Source: Silurus meridionalis
Lineage: Eukaryota > Chordata > Actinopteri > Siluriformes > Siluridae
Direction: 5' to 3'
Assembly: GCF_014805685.1 (NCBI RefSeq)
Contig: NC_060896.1
Location: forward strand, 10,566,889-10,630,888
DNA: 64,000 nucleotides
The notes beneath the pieces were generated by a model. The model was not told where the DNA came from. It did no database searches and was given only the letters and a program-made list of their open reading frames with translations. Shown here in pieces: positions 1 through 14,600 of this stretch; the first letter of the stretch is position 1; each line of letters begins with the position of its first letter. The translations under genes were made by a program, and so were the position numbers.

Positions 1-2215
1 ACATTCAGGCACATATTAATTTTGTTTAGGCCGAATAGGTAAAGAGGATATAAAATTAAAGCTAAAGGCAAACACTTCTAGTCTAGATCCCAAACCAATG
101 GCACTAAACACTAGTTCACTTGTTCCCTGTTAACCAGCTCAATCTTTTTGAACTGCCCCAGTACTGACAATGATTCTGTCTGCTAACTAACTGTAGGATT
201 TGCTTACACTTACATTCAGCTGCCTCTTTCATTTCTTCAAGACTAAATGCCCAATACATTTGCATAAACATGTTGGTTGACTAGGATGAAAACACTTAAT
301 CACCTAACCAATTTGAAAGAAAACAGGGAAAATTTGTGACCCTAAATTTTCACAGAACAAGACATTTGCACTGATTTAAACACCCACCTTTGCTCATACA
401 AGCAACAGTCCACATTCATTAACAGTCCTTGCTTTATCTCCACACATCAATAATATACAAGCTTGGTTACTTTTTTCTGGTAATTCGGCTTTTCCTCTAA
501 ACAAATTTTTTTTTTAATCTGAGCACATTGCTGAAGTCCCTCATATAGTGCTGTTCTGCATGATCAAAGCATCAGATCAGTAAGCCAACGGTAGCGCAGA
601 CGTTTTTGATGAAAATGGATCAGGGACCTGTGGCAGATCAGTGGCCCATGAAACATGCTGGGACTGCAGATTTGAGAGTTTCACATCATATTCCTCTTCT
701 CATCATATTCACCATCCTTAGCAATGCTCTTAACATACATTAAATTGAACAGCATGTATTCTTTTTATAGAAACACATTCACAGTCAATCAACACAAATA
801 AGTAAATTAATAAGCAAACAAACAAATAAGGATGTTTAATTCTGTTTAATTTTCTGTGGATTTTATGTTTGAACACTTCAATTAACAAAAGCAAAGACTG
901 TGTCTGTTGATCACCTTGCCTTGCCAATTCAACTTTTTTTGCTTCTTGTTTTTAATCTCTCTCCTCCATTGTACCATCAGAAAAGTGCATGAATTAGTGA
1001 CTGAATAGATTGAATTGGATTAGCATTTATATGAAAGTGTTTTTTTGCCGAGACTGGCAGAAGGAGACACTCTCTCTTGGAAAGCTCACTGTGGTGCCCT
1101 CAGATCAGGAAGAAGCTAGGCAGCTTGGCAACCTAGTAAGAAAACTTGTACCTCTATTACCTGCTCCAAAACAGTTAAACAGGAAAGATTAGTTTTCACT
1201 ATTATGAGAATATCTTTACTTTCTTGAAATAAAGTGGTGAACACAATAGAGTGGTATTATTTAGCTACAAGAAAAAGATAAAAGAAGATTAGATTCCAAA
1301 CAGATTTCAAGAGAAACTGAAAATCTCTTTTCTTTCTGTCTGTAAGAAGAACAAAAGATCTTAATCATTTTATGATTTGAGCTGATAAAACACTGCATTA
1401 GGCCAAAGACGTTGTGCCAGACAGGTTGGAAGGAGTAGGCAGCAGACTTGACTGTTTATTACAGGAAGCACTCAAGCATACTGTACATTCAAAGGGACAT
1501 TTACTATGACAGAGTGTTTTTGAATGGCAGCAATGGATTAGAAATCAAAGTGCCCTGGGAGAAAGCTCTCATTTTAGAAGCTTTTAAAATTTAGAAATAA
1601 GGTCTTTTTGTAAACATCAAAAATGTATTGAAGTATGCACAGTTCAGAAATAGAAGTCACAGCCTTCCAGTCATCCCATCAGAGCATGAACACTGAGTAA
1701 TCAATGAATTATTCATACATAATGTATATATTTTTCACTTAAATACAATGAAATGAAGAACCAGTATCAGAGATAGTGTTATTTCATGCCAAATCACTTG
1801 TAAATTAACTGATCTATTTTATCCTTAGATCAGACAGGCTTACTTTTCAAATAGTGTTTTTTAAAAAGCATTTTAGCTGTCGATTTCAGAATGTTTTTTA
1901 CTACAATACTTTTATGAAAAGCTATGTAATGTTATGCAAGTGGTGACTAGTGCAACATATTACCACCATATGTTTATCCCATTTATGTCTGTCAAAAATT
2001 CTAGGAGCCACAATTAAAATGTTACACACACTTATTCAAATGTTCTACTTTCATACATTGCAAACCTGAGAGAAAAATGGAACAAAATGAGAATTTTTTT
2101 TACTTTTAATGGTTTCCCAAACAAATCAGTGGTCAGTGAATTATACATTTTTAGCATTCTTCTAAATATGTTAGAAGAATGCCTTCATTTATCACATATA
2201 CATTACAGTATAGTG
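1..2215. other. AT-rich noncoding DNA, no gene seen
   Basis: No open frame here shows protein-like composition with usable splice sites. The sequence is AT-rich with short homopolymers. I see no recognisable repeat family, RNA gene or promoter. Confidence 0.5.
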
Positions 2216-2221
2216 AATTTT

Positions 2222-2400
2222 TTTTCTTTTTATATCCCAGCTTGTTAGGACTGTGGGGTCAGAACACAGGGTCAGCTTTGATATTAAGCCTCTGGAGCAG
2301 AGGGGGTTACGTGCTTTGCTTAAGCATCCACAATGGTGGCAGGAAACCCCAACCTTAAACATTAAGCCTTAAACTCTGAGCCACCACTGCACACAGCTGA
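2222..2400. repeat. Dispersed fish repeat fragment
   Basis: The segment reads like a degraded copy of a family common in fish, especially catfish-type, genomes. It has a GTGGGGTCAGA start, a GGAGCAGAGGGGGTTA block, a TTGCTTAAGCA block and a terminal GAGCCACCACTGCAC block. Recognition is from memory of the family pattern, so the family name is left open. Confidence 0.5.
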
Positions 2401-4256
2401 ACACAATTATCACTGTGAAAGAAATACTTTAGCCAACGAAGGCATTAAAAAATACACTGAATGATAGAATGAAGGACTTCCCAGACTGTCATCACAAAGA
2501 CCAAGACCAAAAACCTTCAAGAATATATTTGTATGCTTTAAACATTACTTTTTCCCTATACTTTAACTAATAGCATGACAGTGCTATTGCGCATAAGGCA
2601 AAGAAATGCTTTGACCATGGTGCTATGGAAGATCTTTAGTGGACTGAGGCCTGACCTTAAGCCTATGGGATATCTTAGAAAGAAGAAAGTATTATTTCAG
2701 CTCCACTTGACAAATTACATTGAAAGATTGTAATTTCAGAAAAATAAAGCATTCAAATAAATTACACGCTGCCCAATGATGCCAGTAGTTCTATAGTTGA
2801 CTGTAAATGCTGGGATAAAACTAAATACAAGCCTGTTGTATTGGCAAAATGTCTGAAAGTCACAATGAGATCCCTGTTGCCTGTGTTTCATGTTTCCTCT
2901 GTTCACTTGCAGCGAAAAAAATCTTCTGCATTTTATATTTTTTTATTTTATAGTAATTGCTGGGGCAATGGTAGTAAATTGAGAACAGATCAAAGTTTAG
3001 TGTCCATTTTAGTGGGAAAAGCAATCAAGCATTTAATAATTAGGTGGGATTTTATTTTTTTTTTGGGGGGGGGGGGGGGTGATGGGGGTGTATTCCTTTT
3101 ACTGTGATAATTGGGGTCAGCTGTTGAACTGCTTAAATAAATAGTAGATCTGATCTGAGCTAAAGAATCTCTTGCTTGAATACCAAGTGACCTGAGAAGA
3201 TTCTTATAAATATCTTATTTGTTAGAGCATTAAACTGATTCTCACATCCAGTAAGGAAAATCTGAAGTAAAGAAAGAACAGAGACATGTCCCCGAAGGGA
3301 CATTAGGGTGCTGCTTTAATCTCTGCATAGCCAAAGAAAGAAAAAAGGCTACTGTGAAATGAGTGCTGTGGCAGCAAGATGCTCTAATGCAGGTATCAAA
3401 GTGACAAGCTGCCTCTGCTAAAAAACAGAAAAAGGAGGAGGACAAGGAGGAAAGAGAAATAAAGAGGGAGATGGAACATGAATAAGGATTTATCTTTGGT
3501 TAATCTATACCATTTAGACCACTGGGTATTTACCTGTTTGATCCATTGCCCTACCTCATAGTGCATTATAAAGAGTATCTATACACAGGAGGTTTTGTTG
3601 TCTCTGGCTCACCCTTCCATCCCAATAGACTTATCTGATTCAAGATGTTAAGAACCTAATACTGTCTCTAATTGGAATGGACGGAGGGGGCTGAGAATGC
3701 TATCACCAAACCTAATTAGCTTTAATTAAAGTTGTTAAGCAGAAATAGCTGATCTGTCAATCTTCACACATTCCTCTGTCAGGTGAGATGCTGGAAGAGA
3801 TGGAGGAGAAGAGGGGAGGAGGGTACAGGTTTGATGTAAATAGTGGTCCATTAATTACAACTGCCTACCAGAGAACTCCTGAGAAAAATGGGATGTAAGG
3901 TGTAAAGGGCCAATTTTAAATATCTCCACCCAAGGCAATAGGTTAGTGTTTGTAGTGTGCTGCTGCTCTCTGTGGGTCACTTGTCATTTTCATCAAACCC
4001 TGGCTTTGTCTGCCCAAGCACTGTGGAGCCTTCTGACAAGGACTGGGTGCTGGAGGGAAACAAGTGAGCCATAGAAGACCTGCACACCAAAAAGGAGAGG
4101 ATTAACAGAAAGTAATAAATCTCTCTTGCCCACCCATTCTGACTGGCCTGTCTTTCTCTCTCCACTCTCACTTTCTCTCTCTCTGCTTCCAGGCATCTGA
4201 AGCATTTCAAGGCACTGCCATGACTGTATCATTGCACTTCACAATACATACATACA
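2401..4256. other. Noncoding DNA with possible conserved block
   Basis: No coding exon is recognised. A G15 run lies at about 3065-3079. The part around 3480-3800 is less repetitive and contains TAATTA and TTTAATTAAA homeodomain-type words near 3713-3730, so it could be conserved noncoding sequence. Short open frames on both strands around 3980-4230 look like chance. Confidence 0.35.

Positions 4257-4258
<2 letters not shown>

Positions 4259-4342
<84 letters not shown>
4259..4342. repeat. (CA)n microsatellite
   Basis: A dinucleotide CA run of about 84 bp is interrupted by a single GA step near 4300. Confidence 0.95.
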
Positions 4343-4343
<1 letters not shown>

Positions 4344-4984
4344 CTAAAGCTCACCCCAGGATGTGTTGCATGTAGTCAGATACTGTGCTAAAATAATGAT
4401 ACTAGCTAAGACTTTAGAAATATCTACATTATAAACTCTATAATATATGTATTTGGCAAACAGACTCTCATAATTTGTAGCTCTCATTATTCAAAAAGTA
4501 GGACAATTATGAAACACAACAAAGTTTAAATAATAAGCAGCAATAGTCTGCATGAAGTCAACATGTTCTATTAATAAACTGTCAGTTTTTTTATACTCAT
4601 GACACTGTAAATGAATATATTACACATTGGGGATGAATATATTTAAAGAAATAGCACATATTATACACATCAAAATAAGCCACAAATTGTATTAGCATGT
4701 GCACTGTAGTTATTTTTTTACCCTTTCCACACTAAATGTTTGTTACAGTACACCTAGGTTTCCTACATGTTCTACCTGTGTCCATGTAGGTTTTCGTTGG
4801 GTTAACTGGTTTTCTATAACCTCACAAAAACATACCTTTAGGTGGATTTTAAGAATCTGTTGCTATTCATTTTCAAAATGCCAACAGTGCAAGCCTTAAT
4901 TAGGCTGAAAAATCAATAGAAACAAAACAGTTTAGCCAAAGAAACTATTTGGTACATTCTAAATAGGAAATAACATTAGCAATT

Positions 4985-5930
4985 GGACAAACTAACATTC
5001 ATAAATTAAACTATAAAATGTTTAATATTTGATAACAAATCTTTTGCAGTCAATGACTGTCTAGATTGTGCAACCCATAGACAAGACCAGACACTTCTCT
5101 GGAACTGCTCTGTCAGTATTTTAACTGAAGCTTTCTTCAATTCTTGCTGGTTCTTGGGGTATTTTGCCTTCAGCAATTGGATTGCCTTGCTCAATTGTAT
5201 TCAGGTCAGGTGATTGACTTGCAGAATGCAATATGTTTTACTTTGTTGCCTTAAAAAAGACTTATTTCTGAAGTATGCTTCAGGTCCATTTGCAGCTGTA
5301 CTGTGAAGCACTGTCCATTGGGGTTTTGAAGCACCATCCAGTTTGGCTGAATCTGAGCAGATGATATCGCCCTATACACTTCAGAATTCAACCTTGGTTC
5401 ATGTGCAGTGTATTTCCTCTTCCACACTCTTCTCTTCTATCATTCTGGTAAAAGTTATTTACAAAAAAATGTTTGTCTCAACTGTCCATAGGCTGTTGTT
5501 CCAGAACTCTATGAGCTTTTTTTATATATATTTCTTGACATCTCCATTGTGGCCTTCTTGTTATTTGAGGTACCAATAGATTATAACTCTGGGGACTTTG
5601 ATTGATTGTTGTCTTTTTGACACAGCATACAAAACCCTAACTCCTGGATGGTGTTTAATGAAAAAGTGTTTTTTTCCTTTACCAGAGGGAAAAAACCTTC
5701 TGTTTTCCACCCCAGGTGTTTTACATGGCTTGCCAGGCCTTCTGGCATTATTGCTTTCTTGCTTGATTTTTCAGCCTAATGATGGCTTGCCTCTGTAGCA
5801 GTTACAGCTCCTTGGACATTATACTGAAGTCCAACATATGTTTACATTTAGGTAACAAGATGGAATAAACCTGGCTACAAAACAGCTGAGCAGTCAGTTG
5901 TCCAATTACTTTAGGCCCCTAAAAATGCTG
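4985..5930 (-). mobile_element. Decayed DNA transposon (Tc1-like family)
   Basis: The left end reads CAATTGGACAAAC and the right part reads TTGTCCAATTACTTTAGGCCC. These look like the inverted ends of a Tc1-like family very common in fish. The interior carries blocks typical of its antisense transposase, including ATTGTATTCAGGTCAGG, GGCTGAATCTGAGCAGATGAT and CAGCCTAATGATGGCTTGCCT. No intact transposase frame survives; there are many stops and deletions. Exact termini are not resolved. Confidence 0.6.
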
Positions 5931-8652
5931 TAAATCTCCAGTTCTACCTCATTATATAATTGTGATGTCCCACAATCCCATGTTAGACAGCGTAAATAAT
6001 AATGTTCAATACCTGCCTGACATTATAACATATTATTCTGAAGAATCAATAACTCAAAATGGTCACACATCCTGTCTTTAGCTCCAATAAATTGAAAGGA
6101 AGAATTAGTGTTTGGTGGTTCTGTGCAAAGAATTCTCACATCTAAATAAAAAAAAATAATAAAAACCATTTAAATGTGGATGTCAAAGGTCATTTCTGAG
6201 ACCTTGCCACTAAAATCGTGGTGATGGCATCACAGAAAAAAAGCTAGCAATCAGTCCTAACAGGTGTCAGAGGTTTTTACCTGAGTATGGTTTCAAAGAA
6301 ACAGAGTAGCAATTAGCCATCAATTATATGTCAAAATGTCTTCGGCAACCTGCTTTAAGAAAGAAAATGATAGGTTACAGCTCATGCGCTCTTTGTGAAT
6401 CTTCTATTTGCATCCAGGACTGAAAAGTAGGTGTACTGACTCTCAGGGTTTTTAGCTGTCTACATATTCAGACGTTGCCTGGATAAACTATATAGTATAT
6501 GACACATATTAAGTATTAGGACAATTTGTTTTATACACAAAGATTAACTTTTACTTATACATTTTTAGAAAACCATTTAAACCTATTACCATACACTGTC
6601 TCATGATAGCAGTTTATTAAAATCTGGTTAAACTCTTATTATAAAATCCCAATAATAAAGTGTACTTATATTTCCTGATTGTGTTCTATAAAAAAAAATC
6701 ATTAATGAGAAGTTCTCCTGTTCTCTGGTCAACCAACCATGGCAAAAATATCCTAATTTGTTAGATGATTTTCCTCTATAAAGGAATGATAAAAAAAAAA
6801 AAAACTTCCACTGATTAAAGAACAAAAGAGGAATTGTGAATTATTTTTAGATGAGCGACGGGTTCTTTTGAAGATGAGTTTAATCAATTGTAATTAATTC
6901 TTCTGGTTGTAGGCAGTAGAGCCTGACAAGTCAGAGATGTGGGGTGAGGTTATTGAACTGTGTTGAAAACCCATTAATAGCTAATAAGGCCATGATAAAA
7001 ATGGATACAAATGTCTGGAACTGAATGGACCCTCCAGGATGAGTAAGCCTTGGGAAATATCTATAGACTGGCAGGCCTACATTTGCCAGTTGTGGTATCT
7101 TGACAACCAGTTTTTACCACATTGTAATCTGATTAGTCTGTGTTTCGTGCTTGTGTTCTTTCTGTTTCAACGTCTGGTTTTAAATGACGTGTAAGACCAA
7201 AATTCTGCATCCATGGAATATGAAAAAGAAATGTTGTGATATGCAGAAGCAGAAATTGGGTGTTAGAAATTATTAAAGGGAGGGAAACAAAAAACACTTC
7301 AATTTTCATAACTATATAGATACTTTGTCCTTGTCTTTTCACTTATTTTCTGCATTTAAGTTTACCAGAACTGAAATACCGTCTTGCTTTCTCTCTTTAT
7401 TTCCAAAATATTGTTTCATCATGCATGCAATGTGATGAAACACTAAGCTTGCACTTGCACAAAAGGTACATCATTTAGATTTATGTGCCTATAAATCACA
7501 GATTGTGCAATTAAAATTGTAAAATATAATTAATCACTACTGAATGAAGTATGTTGAGTAGGACATATTTAAATAAAGGCAATAAAGTTTATATACCTAT
7601 GATGATGGATGGGCTACACCTGCCCCTAATGCCATGGTGCCACTGAGGTTATTACAAAGCATGGGCATGAAATATTTCTCAATTCCTTTTCTATGAGCAC
7701 CATCTGGTGGTGTTGTCATATTAAGAACAAGGGGATTCTATGGTTTTAAAAAGAGTATATTTGAGAGGGATCTATCCATGTACGCCATATACATTTTTTT
7801 GACAGCTGTAATCATAAAGACAGTCACATGCTCATCCCAAGACTCACAATAGATATCTTATCTCTTTCCTGTAACCTGCATACAACTCCCATTTTGCATT
7901 TCTGAAACAACATAAATAAAAATCTGTCCTTAGTCTCTCTTGTTCGGTCTGCATTTTTTTTTTAAATCAGCAGGGTACATTTGTAATTTATCCTCATTTC
8001 TTTCAAGACAAACGCAGGAGCAGGCCTGCCTAGATTTGGTAATAAAGACAGGTCTAATGCGTAGCAATAGGCTGAGTTTGGAAAGGTTATAAGATTTTTA
8101 TTATATACTATATCAGCAGGCCTTGCCAATACAATTATGTAAGCTTTTTAACAGGCTACATACAGGGTTTCTTTTGTGTAAAATAGTTAATAAACACTGA
8201 CTAAGGATTGGTAATCAGGGGTTGAAGTTCCAGAAAGAGGGATTGATTTTCCTTCACATGAAAGCTTTTCAATTCTAAGACCTGCATTGTATAATATAGG
8301 GGAAGTTGGCATGCCTTTTACAATGCAGACCTATGCTTTATGTATGCTTTTATATAGTATATTAGAATATGCACACGTGGATATATTAGTAAAGGCAAAA
8401 AAATGGTTTATGTCGTGTCCCCTTGAAGGAACAGCCACCTCAAATCTATTTTTTTTTAAGAGTGCTTCAAACAATGTACATTGAAAGATTTTGAAATAAC
8501 GTTTTTTGAATGGTACTTGAGTGACCTTTATTTTGAAAATAAATAGTTCCGGGTTTCTTTGTTGATATCGGTTGTTGACTTCGCGGTTTGTATTATTATG
8601 AGGCAGTTGTTGCTCCCAGGTCATTATTTCACAATTATTATAATTATGTACA
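5931..8652. other. Noncoding DNA upstream of VPS9D1
   Basis: No convincing gene. A smoother, AT-rich stretch around 6845-7000 contains TTAATCAATTGTAATTAATTC and could be a conserved noncoding element. The last 100 bp form the 5' flank of VPS9D1; I see no CpG-rich promoter, TATA box or other clear promoter signal there. Confidence 0.35.
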
Positions 8653-11600
8653 ATGGCTTGTGCTGCCAATGACATCATTCAGAGACCTCTTCAAAATGCT
8701 ATGCGCCTCGTAAAAGTGGCGATTCAGCTGGATTCGGGGAACAAACACAAGGTATTTGAATATATGGTCTGCGTCCAATATAACTGTATACACTATTAAA
8801 TTGCACAACACTATAAAGAGATCTTGAAATAACACACCGCCAGAGATCTACCCGGTTATACAGTCTGCAGGGTTTCAGTCTATTCTCACTACAGTGACTG
8901 TGTATTCTGTTGCATGTTTTACTGTTTACTATGTAGTGCATGTTTGCTTGATCAATGAACATGCCCAGGTAAACAGTTTGTCTAGGTGCGGCTGGTGTTA
9001 TTACTGGAATTATTATTTCCTTGTCATATAAATACAAAAAGTTGAAGTAGCTTCATTTCCCCCATTATATGTATAATATCAGTCTATGTCACCCTTACCC
9101 TGGCATGATCATGTGTTTGAGGAAACGAATGATGTAATGAGTCTTCTTCCACTTCTTCTTCTTCCTTTAGGAAGCTTACTGTGAATACTTGAGGAGTGTC
9201 AACTACATCTCTCATGCCCTGCTCCAGGATGCAATGTGTAAAGGTGGAAGAAGTCATTTTTGACACTTTTTGTTTCTAATATTTATCCCCACATGGTTTC
9301 TGTTTCAGTAGAACGTATGCTCAGAGGACAAACTCTGGACTTTGTGACCCGTTAAAACCCTGGTGTTCCTTGAACGAGAAACAAACGACGTGGAACACCA
9401 AGGAAACTTTCTAGTACAGGAGAAACAGGATTTTTGATTTTTTGCTCGTCTGTTCAGGAATTAGAATCTAAGCCATTATTGGGGGGAGTTGCCTTTAAAG
9501 GGGATAAAAGTGCTTTGTGTTCTTTATTTAGAGTTCAGTTCCACTGCAGCTTATACTAGGAACAAATGGGCATAAAGCAAAAATGCAGTCTGATGAGATA
9601 TCAGTTAATCACATGAAGCGACTACAGTGAATCAATGTATGAAGGAATGGGAAAATAAGAAAAAATATTTATTTATACAATACAAAAATATATTTATGTA
9701 TTATATGAATCGTGCTAGGATTGTGCCATATCGTATTATCCATGATATACAGGTACAATTCCTCCCTCTAATAAGAATTCTGTAATGTTGACTGTGTGGT
9801 TATGTATTTATCATAATTTTGTTTCTATAATGTTTTGTTATTTTGTGTTTAGACATGCATGCATGGTTTAGACAGTGGCATTAAGTAAAAGACAGGAGGT
9901 GGAGCTGGAGGTAGCAGAGCTGAAGATGTTGAGGTTTTCGTTGGGAGTGACGACGATGTACAGGATTAGAAATGAGTTTATTAGAGGGACAGCGCATGTA
10001 GGACGTTTTGGAGACAAGGTGAGGGAGGTGAGATTGAGATGGTTTGGACATGTACAGAGGAGGCACATGGGATATATCGGTAGAAGAATGCTGAGGATGG
10101 AGCTACCAGGAAGGAGGAAAAGAGGAAGGCCAAGGAGGAGGTTTATGAATGTGGTGAGGGAAGACATGCAGGTAGTTGGTGTGAAAGAGGCAGATGTAGA
10201 GGACAGAGGGTTGTGGAGATGGATGATCCGCTGTGGCGACCCCTAATGGGAGAAGCTGAGAGAAGAAGAAGAAGATTTTGCAGCATAGATTTTAGTCTGG
10301 TTATGTTTGCACTTTATAAACATATGCACCATTGTATATATTTTACAGGAAAGGTGTTAGATATTATAATTGTTTATATATATTTCTTTAAACATTTCCA
10401 GGTTAGATTATAAATCATGCAAATACTTGATTTGGAAATGAAATGTATATATTTTGTAAGCATAATTAGTTATATCTAGTGTGTAATGATGGGATAATTG
10501 TACTGTTTTGGATCAATGTTTGAGTTTGCATGACTCTCGAGAGTGTATGATGATGTGACTTGTTGCTAAAAAGATTATGCCGAATGTTATTATTTTCATG
10601 TTGTCCTTTTATATCATAAAGTCTACATCGTCCTAATCATATGCAGGTTTATATAGGTTGGTAGGTATCAAAGAAATTACTCAGTGTTGATTATGATGGT
10701 GAAACTGAGAGTTTTCTGAAAAAGCTTGAATGGGTTCATTTTTAGTTTACTGCAGCAAAATCAATACTATTGTCAGCTCTAGCCACTATTGAAGTAGGGT
10801 CTGTCTCTTTTTTTGTTTGTTTGGTTTTTTCTTTCTTTGTTCTTGTATGCTTTGCTCCAGCAGTTTTTAGAGACCAACAGCTGTTTATCAACCAGACAGA
10901 CAAGCAGTCGTTAGCAGTTTCATGTTCAGGAAGGGAGAACCTTATCTTAACCACTTGTGGGTTTGGAGAGATTTCATCTGGAGGCACTATTCATTTAATG
11001 ATGTCATCCCTGATTGTGATGTATTAATACCGTTCCAATATATTTTGGAGTAATAAGAGTTTTTATAGAGATTTCTGTCAAACTCTTACCAGTTGGCAGT
11101 GTATTGAAAGTGTATACTTACATATATTTTTTGCATTCTCTTTATATTCTTTGACAGCTGTGGGAGAAATGGAGGAAGTGGAAGTAGAGAAGATGGTCAA
11201 GTTGGCTGAGCAGTGCTTAGAGAGAATAAAATCTAGTATAGGAAAGAGAAATGAAACCTCTGTTTTTAATTCTTCTACAACCCCCATTCAGGCATCTTCA
11301 CTTGCACAGATCACCCCTCAAACGAATACCAAAACATCAGGTGAGCAGTATGTTTTTGCACCAGATACTCCAGACTTTGTAAAACAGAAATTCAAGTGTC
11401 TATTTTATATATTTATTTATGTATATATGTAGAGACATTGAATGAAGTAGTGATGGAGCCGAGTAAATTCTGCCTGATCAAGCAGAACTCTCGACATCAC
11501 AAAGTGCTCTCAGAAGATAAGGGGGAAGACTGTCCTTTCCTGCCCCCCGAACAATTTCAGAGGCTACAAGTTCTGGAGTCACAAGACAACAAAAAGTGAG

Positions 11601-14600
11601 TCACTCATTGCTTCATAACAGTTCCACTGAACAATCGTTGCGGTGCAGAGTCCCTGAATTGGATTGTTGACCGTCAACTTTAAAATGTTACCATGTTTTG
11701 CAGATTATATAAAACGCCAAATAACATAAACAAACACAAGCACATAAAACTGCAGTAAAAAAATAAAGAAATCAAATCACAAGTAAAAAATTCAAACTCT
11801 CTAATTACCCAAAATATTTATTCAGCTCACAAGTGCTACATGCACGTACAGAAATGATCTAGAAACGTTCATCTTGTCACGAATTATAAGGTTAAACAAA
11901 ACCAATACATATTGATCTAAAATTTGTGCCTTATCTTGCTTTGCAAGAAATATTGATCCCGCATTTATTCTTAAGGGTCAGTACAGGGGCACATTTGTTC
12001 TTTAAAATTCAGATATGTGGAGCCTGTTTATGTAAAGCAGATGTGTTCAGTGCAGAATGAGTTTATAATCATAGTGTGTAATCTATCTAGATCTTTGCAC
12101 AGGCTGGAGTTACTGTTCACTGCTCATGGTTATTTTAACTTTTAAATGTTGTCATAAATACACTTGAGCTGTTAATTCAGAGGTATAGACTTAGAGCTTG
12201 TACTCTTACAGCTAGATAATAATAATATGTACATCGTATTAATGAATAACTAAGTATATGATTTAGACAGGTCGTGGTCACTGCTGCTTTTTGTTTGTTG
12301 TTTTACATAGAAGTTTTACTTTCGTTTTTTATTTCTATCACGTACTGCATTCGGCATGCAATAGTCTTGAACTGAATGAGGTCATGTTTGCATTACATAG
12401 GCAGCGGAATTATGAAAGTAAAAATAGGTCCTCTAAGTTTGTGGCAAAGAACAGCATGATATCTCCGAAAAGCAATGACAAGAAATGCAATAACAGGATG
12501 CCACCTGCATCATCTCTAAGATAATATTGTCATCACTGGATATTGTCAAAGTATTTTAAAATTTGCCAGCACATCATGCTATTATGTGTGTTTGATTGTT
12601 TATCATTCCTTAAAAAAAAAAAACAACACATTTTATTTTCTACCATTATGTATATACTGTACATCAGGCCAGGACAATGTAACATAAATTATGTCATGTA
12701 TGCTTTTCCAGGATATGGTGAATATTATTATATTTTTATTTAAAAAAAAATATTATTTTAAATACAAACGTCATCATTTTTTTTTTTTATCAAATGTTTA
12801 CCTCTTTCTGAATGTTGTTTTTTCAGATTTGTATTGTTTCAAAGTTTTTTTTAATACCTTTGTAATCTTTCCAAACACCGTCCAAACGCCCATCTGTTGC
12901 ACATTCTCTATGCATTTAAGTGTATGCTGTATGTTAATGTACTTTATGTGCACAGCCCTTGAAGGAAGTAAGTCGAAATGTGTATCTCTAAAAACTATGA
13001 TATGGACATGTCCCACTATGACTTGTAAGCCCTTCCAATATTTTTTGTTTTTCTATTTTTATTTTATGGTCTATATCACACCACAGATCTGTCCTGGGGA
13101 TATTTACCCTGTTTATTGAGCTGAGAAATTGATTTGTCATGGCTATCAAGTTTGTGATAGAGAACAAATCCATGCAGAATGTATGTGAAGAAAGTGCAGT
13201 TTGATATATTTCTAAATGTCATCAAGATCTGTCTATACTTTTTCCAACTGGCATCAGCAATTTCTAAAAAAGGGGAAACTTGTGAAATAGTGTAATAGAG
13301 AAATTGGTTTTCTGTGATAAGTTTGAAAATAAGTCTCTGTTTTGATCGTGAGTTCAAGTTTTTGTTTGTATGGAGTTGTAAGTGTTCTCTGGGTTCTTCG
13401 GTTCCCTACCATTTCCAAAACATCCTGGGTATGAATATGGAGTCTGCATGGTGTCCTGGCTTGCTATTCAGACATGCCTTGTGTCAGGTGTTCCTGGGAT
13501 AGACCATGGCTCCACCATGATGCTGCCTGGAATAAATTAGAAGCTTAAAAAAATGAATAAGTATATCCTCATTATTGTAAAAATAAGGGGAAGAAACATG
13601 TGCACGAGAGAAAACGTGTTCCTCTCTCTTTTTCCCACAATTTTAGAAAAATAAATAAAAACGTTCTGAAGTCCAGGATACTCATTTTTATTTAGAACCG
13701 AGTTTTTGATCTCACAACCTGATTTGTGTTACAGGGAATTAACACCTATTGAGGAGGCTTCATGTCTAAACCAGAAACTAAAAGCTAATTATGAGGCACG
13801 TCTGGCACGGCTTGCCCCCGGTCAGGCCACACAGAAAACATCACTGGTAAATACCTCTTCTCAAGCAATTGTCTTTTCAGTCTCCTTTATTAATTTTTTA
13901 TTTATTTTTTTTTTTACTCACATGGAGATGTCTGAGCATTTTAACAATCCTCTTTGTTTTCTCGCCATCAATTGCATGCCCAGAAGTAAAGTACACTTAA
14001 CTGCCTTTGTCTAACTTCTGCTATATTTATAATCTATTTCAAATATGTCAAAATTCATCGCTGCTTTTAACATGGCCTGTTCTACTAATACTAATTTGAA
14101 TTGCTTTGTCATATAGGACTTCACATTTTATATGTGAAAATTGTACATATTGCATATGTACAAATAATATGCACTAATTTGAATAAATTCAGATAATGCT
14201 GAGAACTATATGTGGTAATACATTTGATATATTCCAAGGTAGGTTTGAGTTTTAAAAAGGATACTTTATATATACATCACTACAGATTTGTTTTTTTGGT
14301 TTTACTCTGACTATGGTTTTTAGTCTTTGGCTGAATGAAACTATTCAGTTTATACATATGTATAGGTTCTCAGAGTGGGGTCTGTGAAGCATTGCCAGGA
14401 GGTCAGTGGGGTTTTGTTTTGATTTGTTACAGGAGCTTACAGTCCAACCTTATGTAACTGTTATATTTATTACTTCACTCATATATAGTAAGCAGACAGC
14501 TGACTATCACACAAATATGTGCCCATTCCAAAATCTTGAATGTAAAAAGGAACTTAGTCTTCACTTGCCTGAAATGGTTTTTCACTAGATCTTGGAGTGT

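Noticed and set aside
1010..1192. 60-aa plus-strand frame with a charged tail
   Set aside because: No usable splice context or family similarity; not enough to call.
8331..9037. Minus-strand proteins of about 112-115 aa
   Set aside because: They overlap VPS9D1 exon 1 in antisense, have no family resemblance and are AT-rich chance frames.
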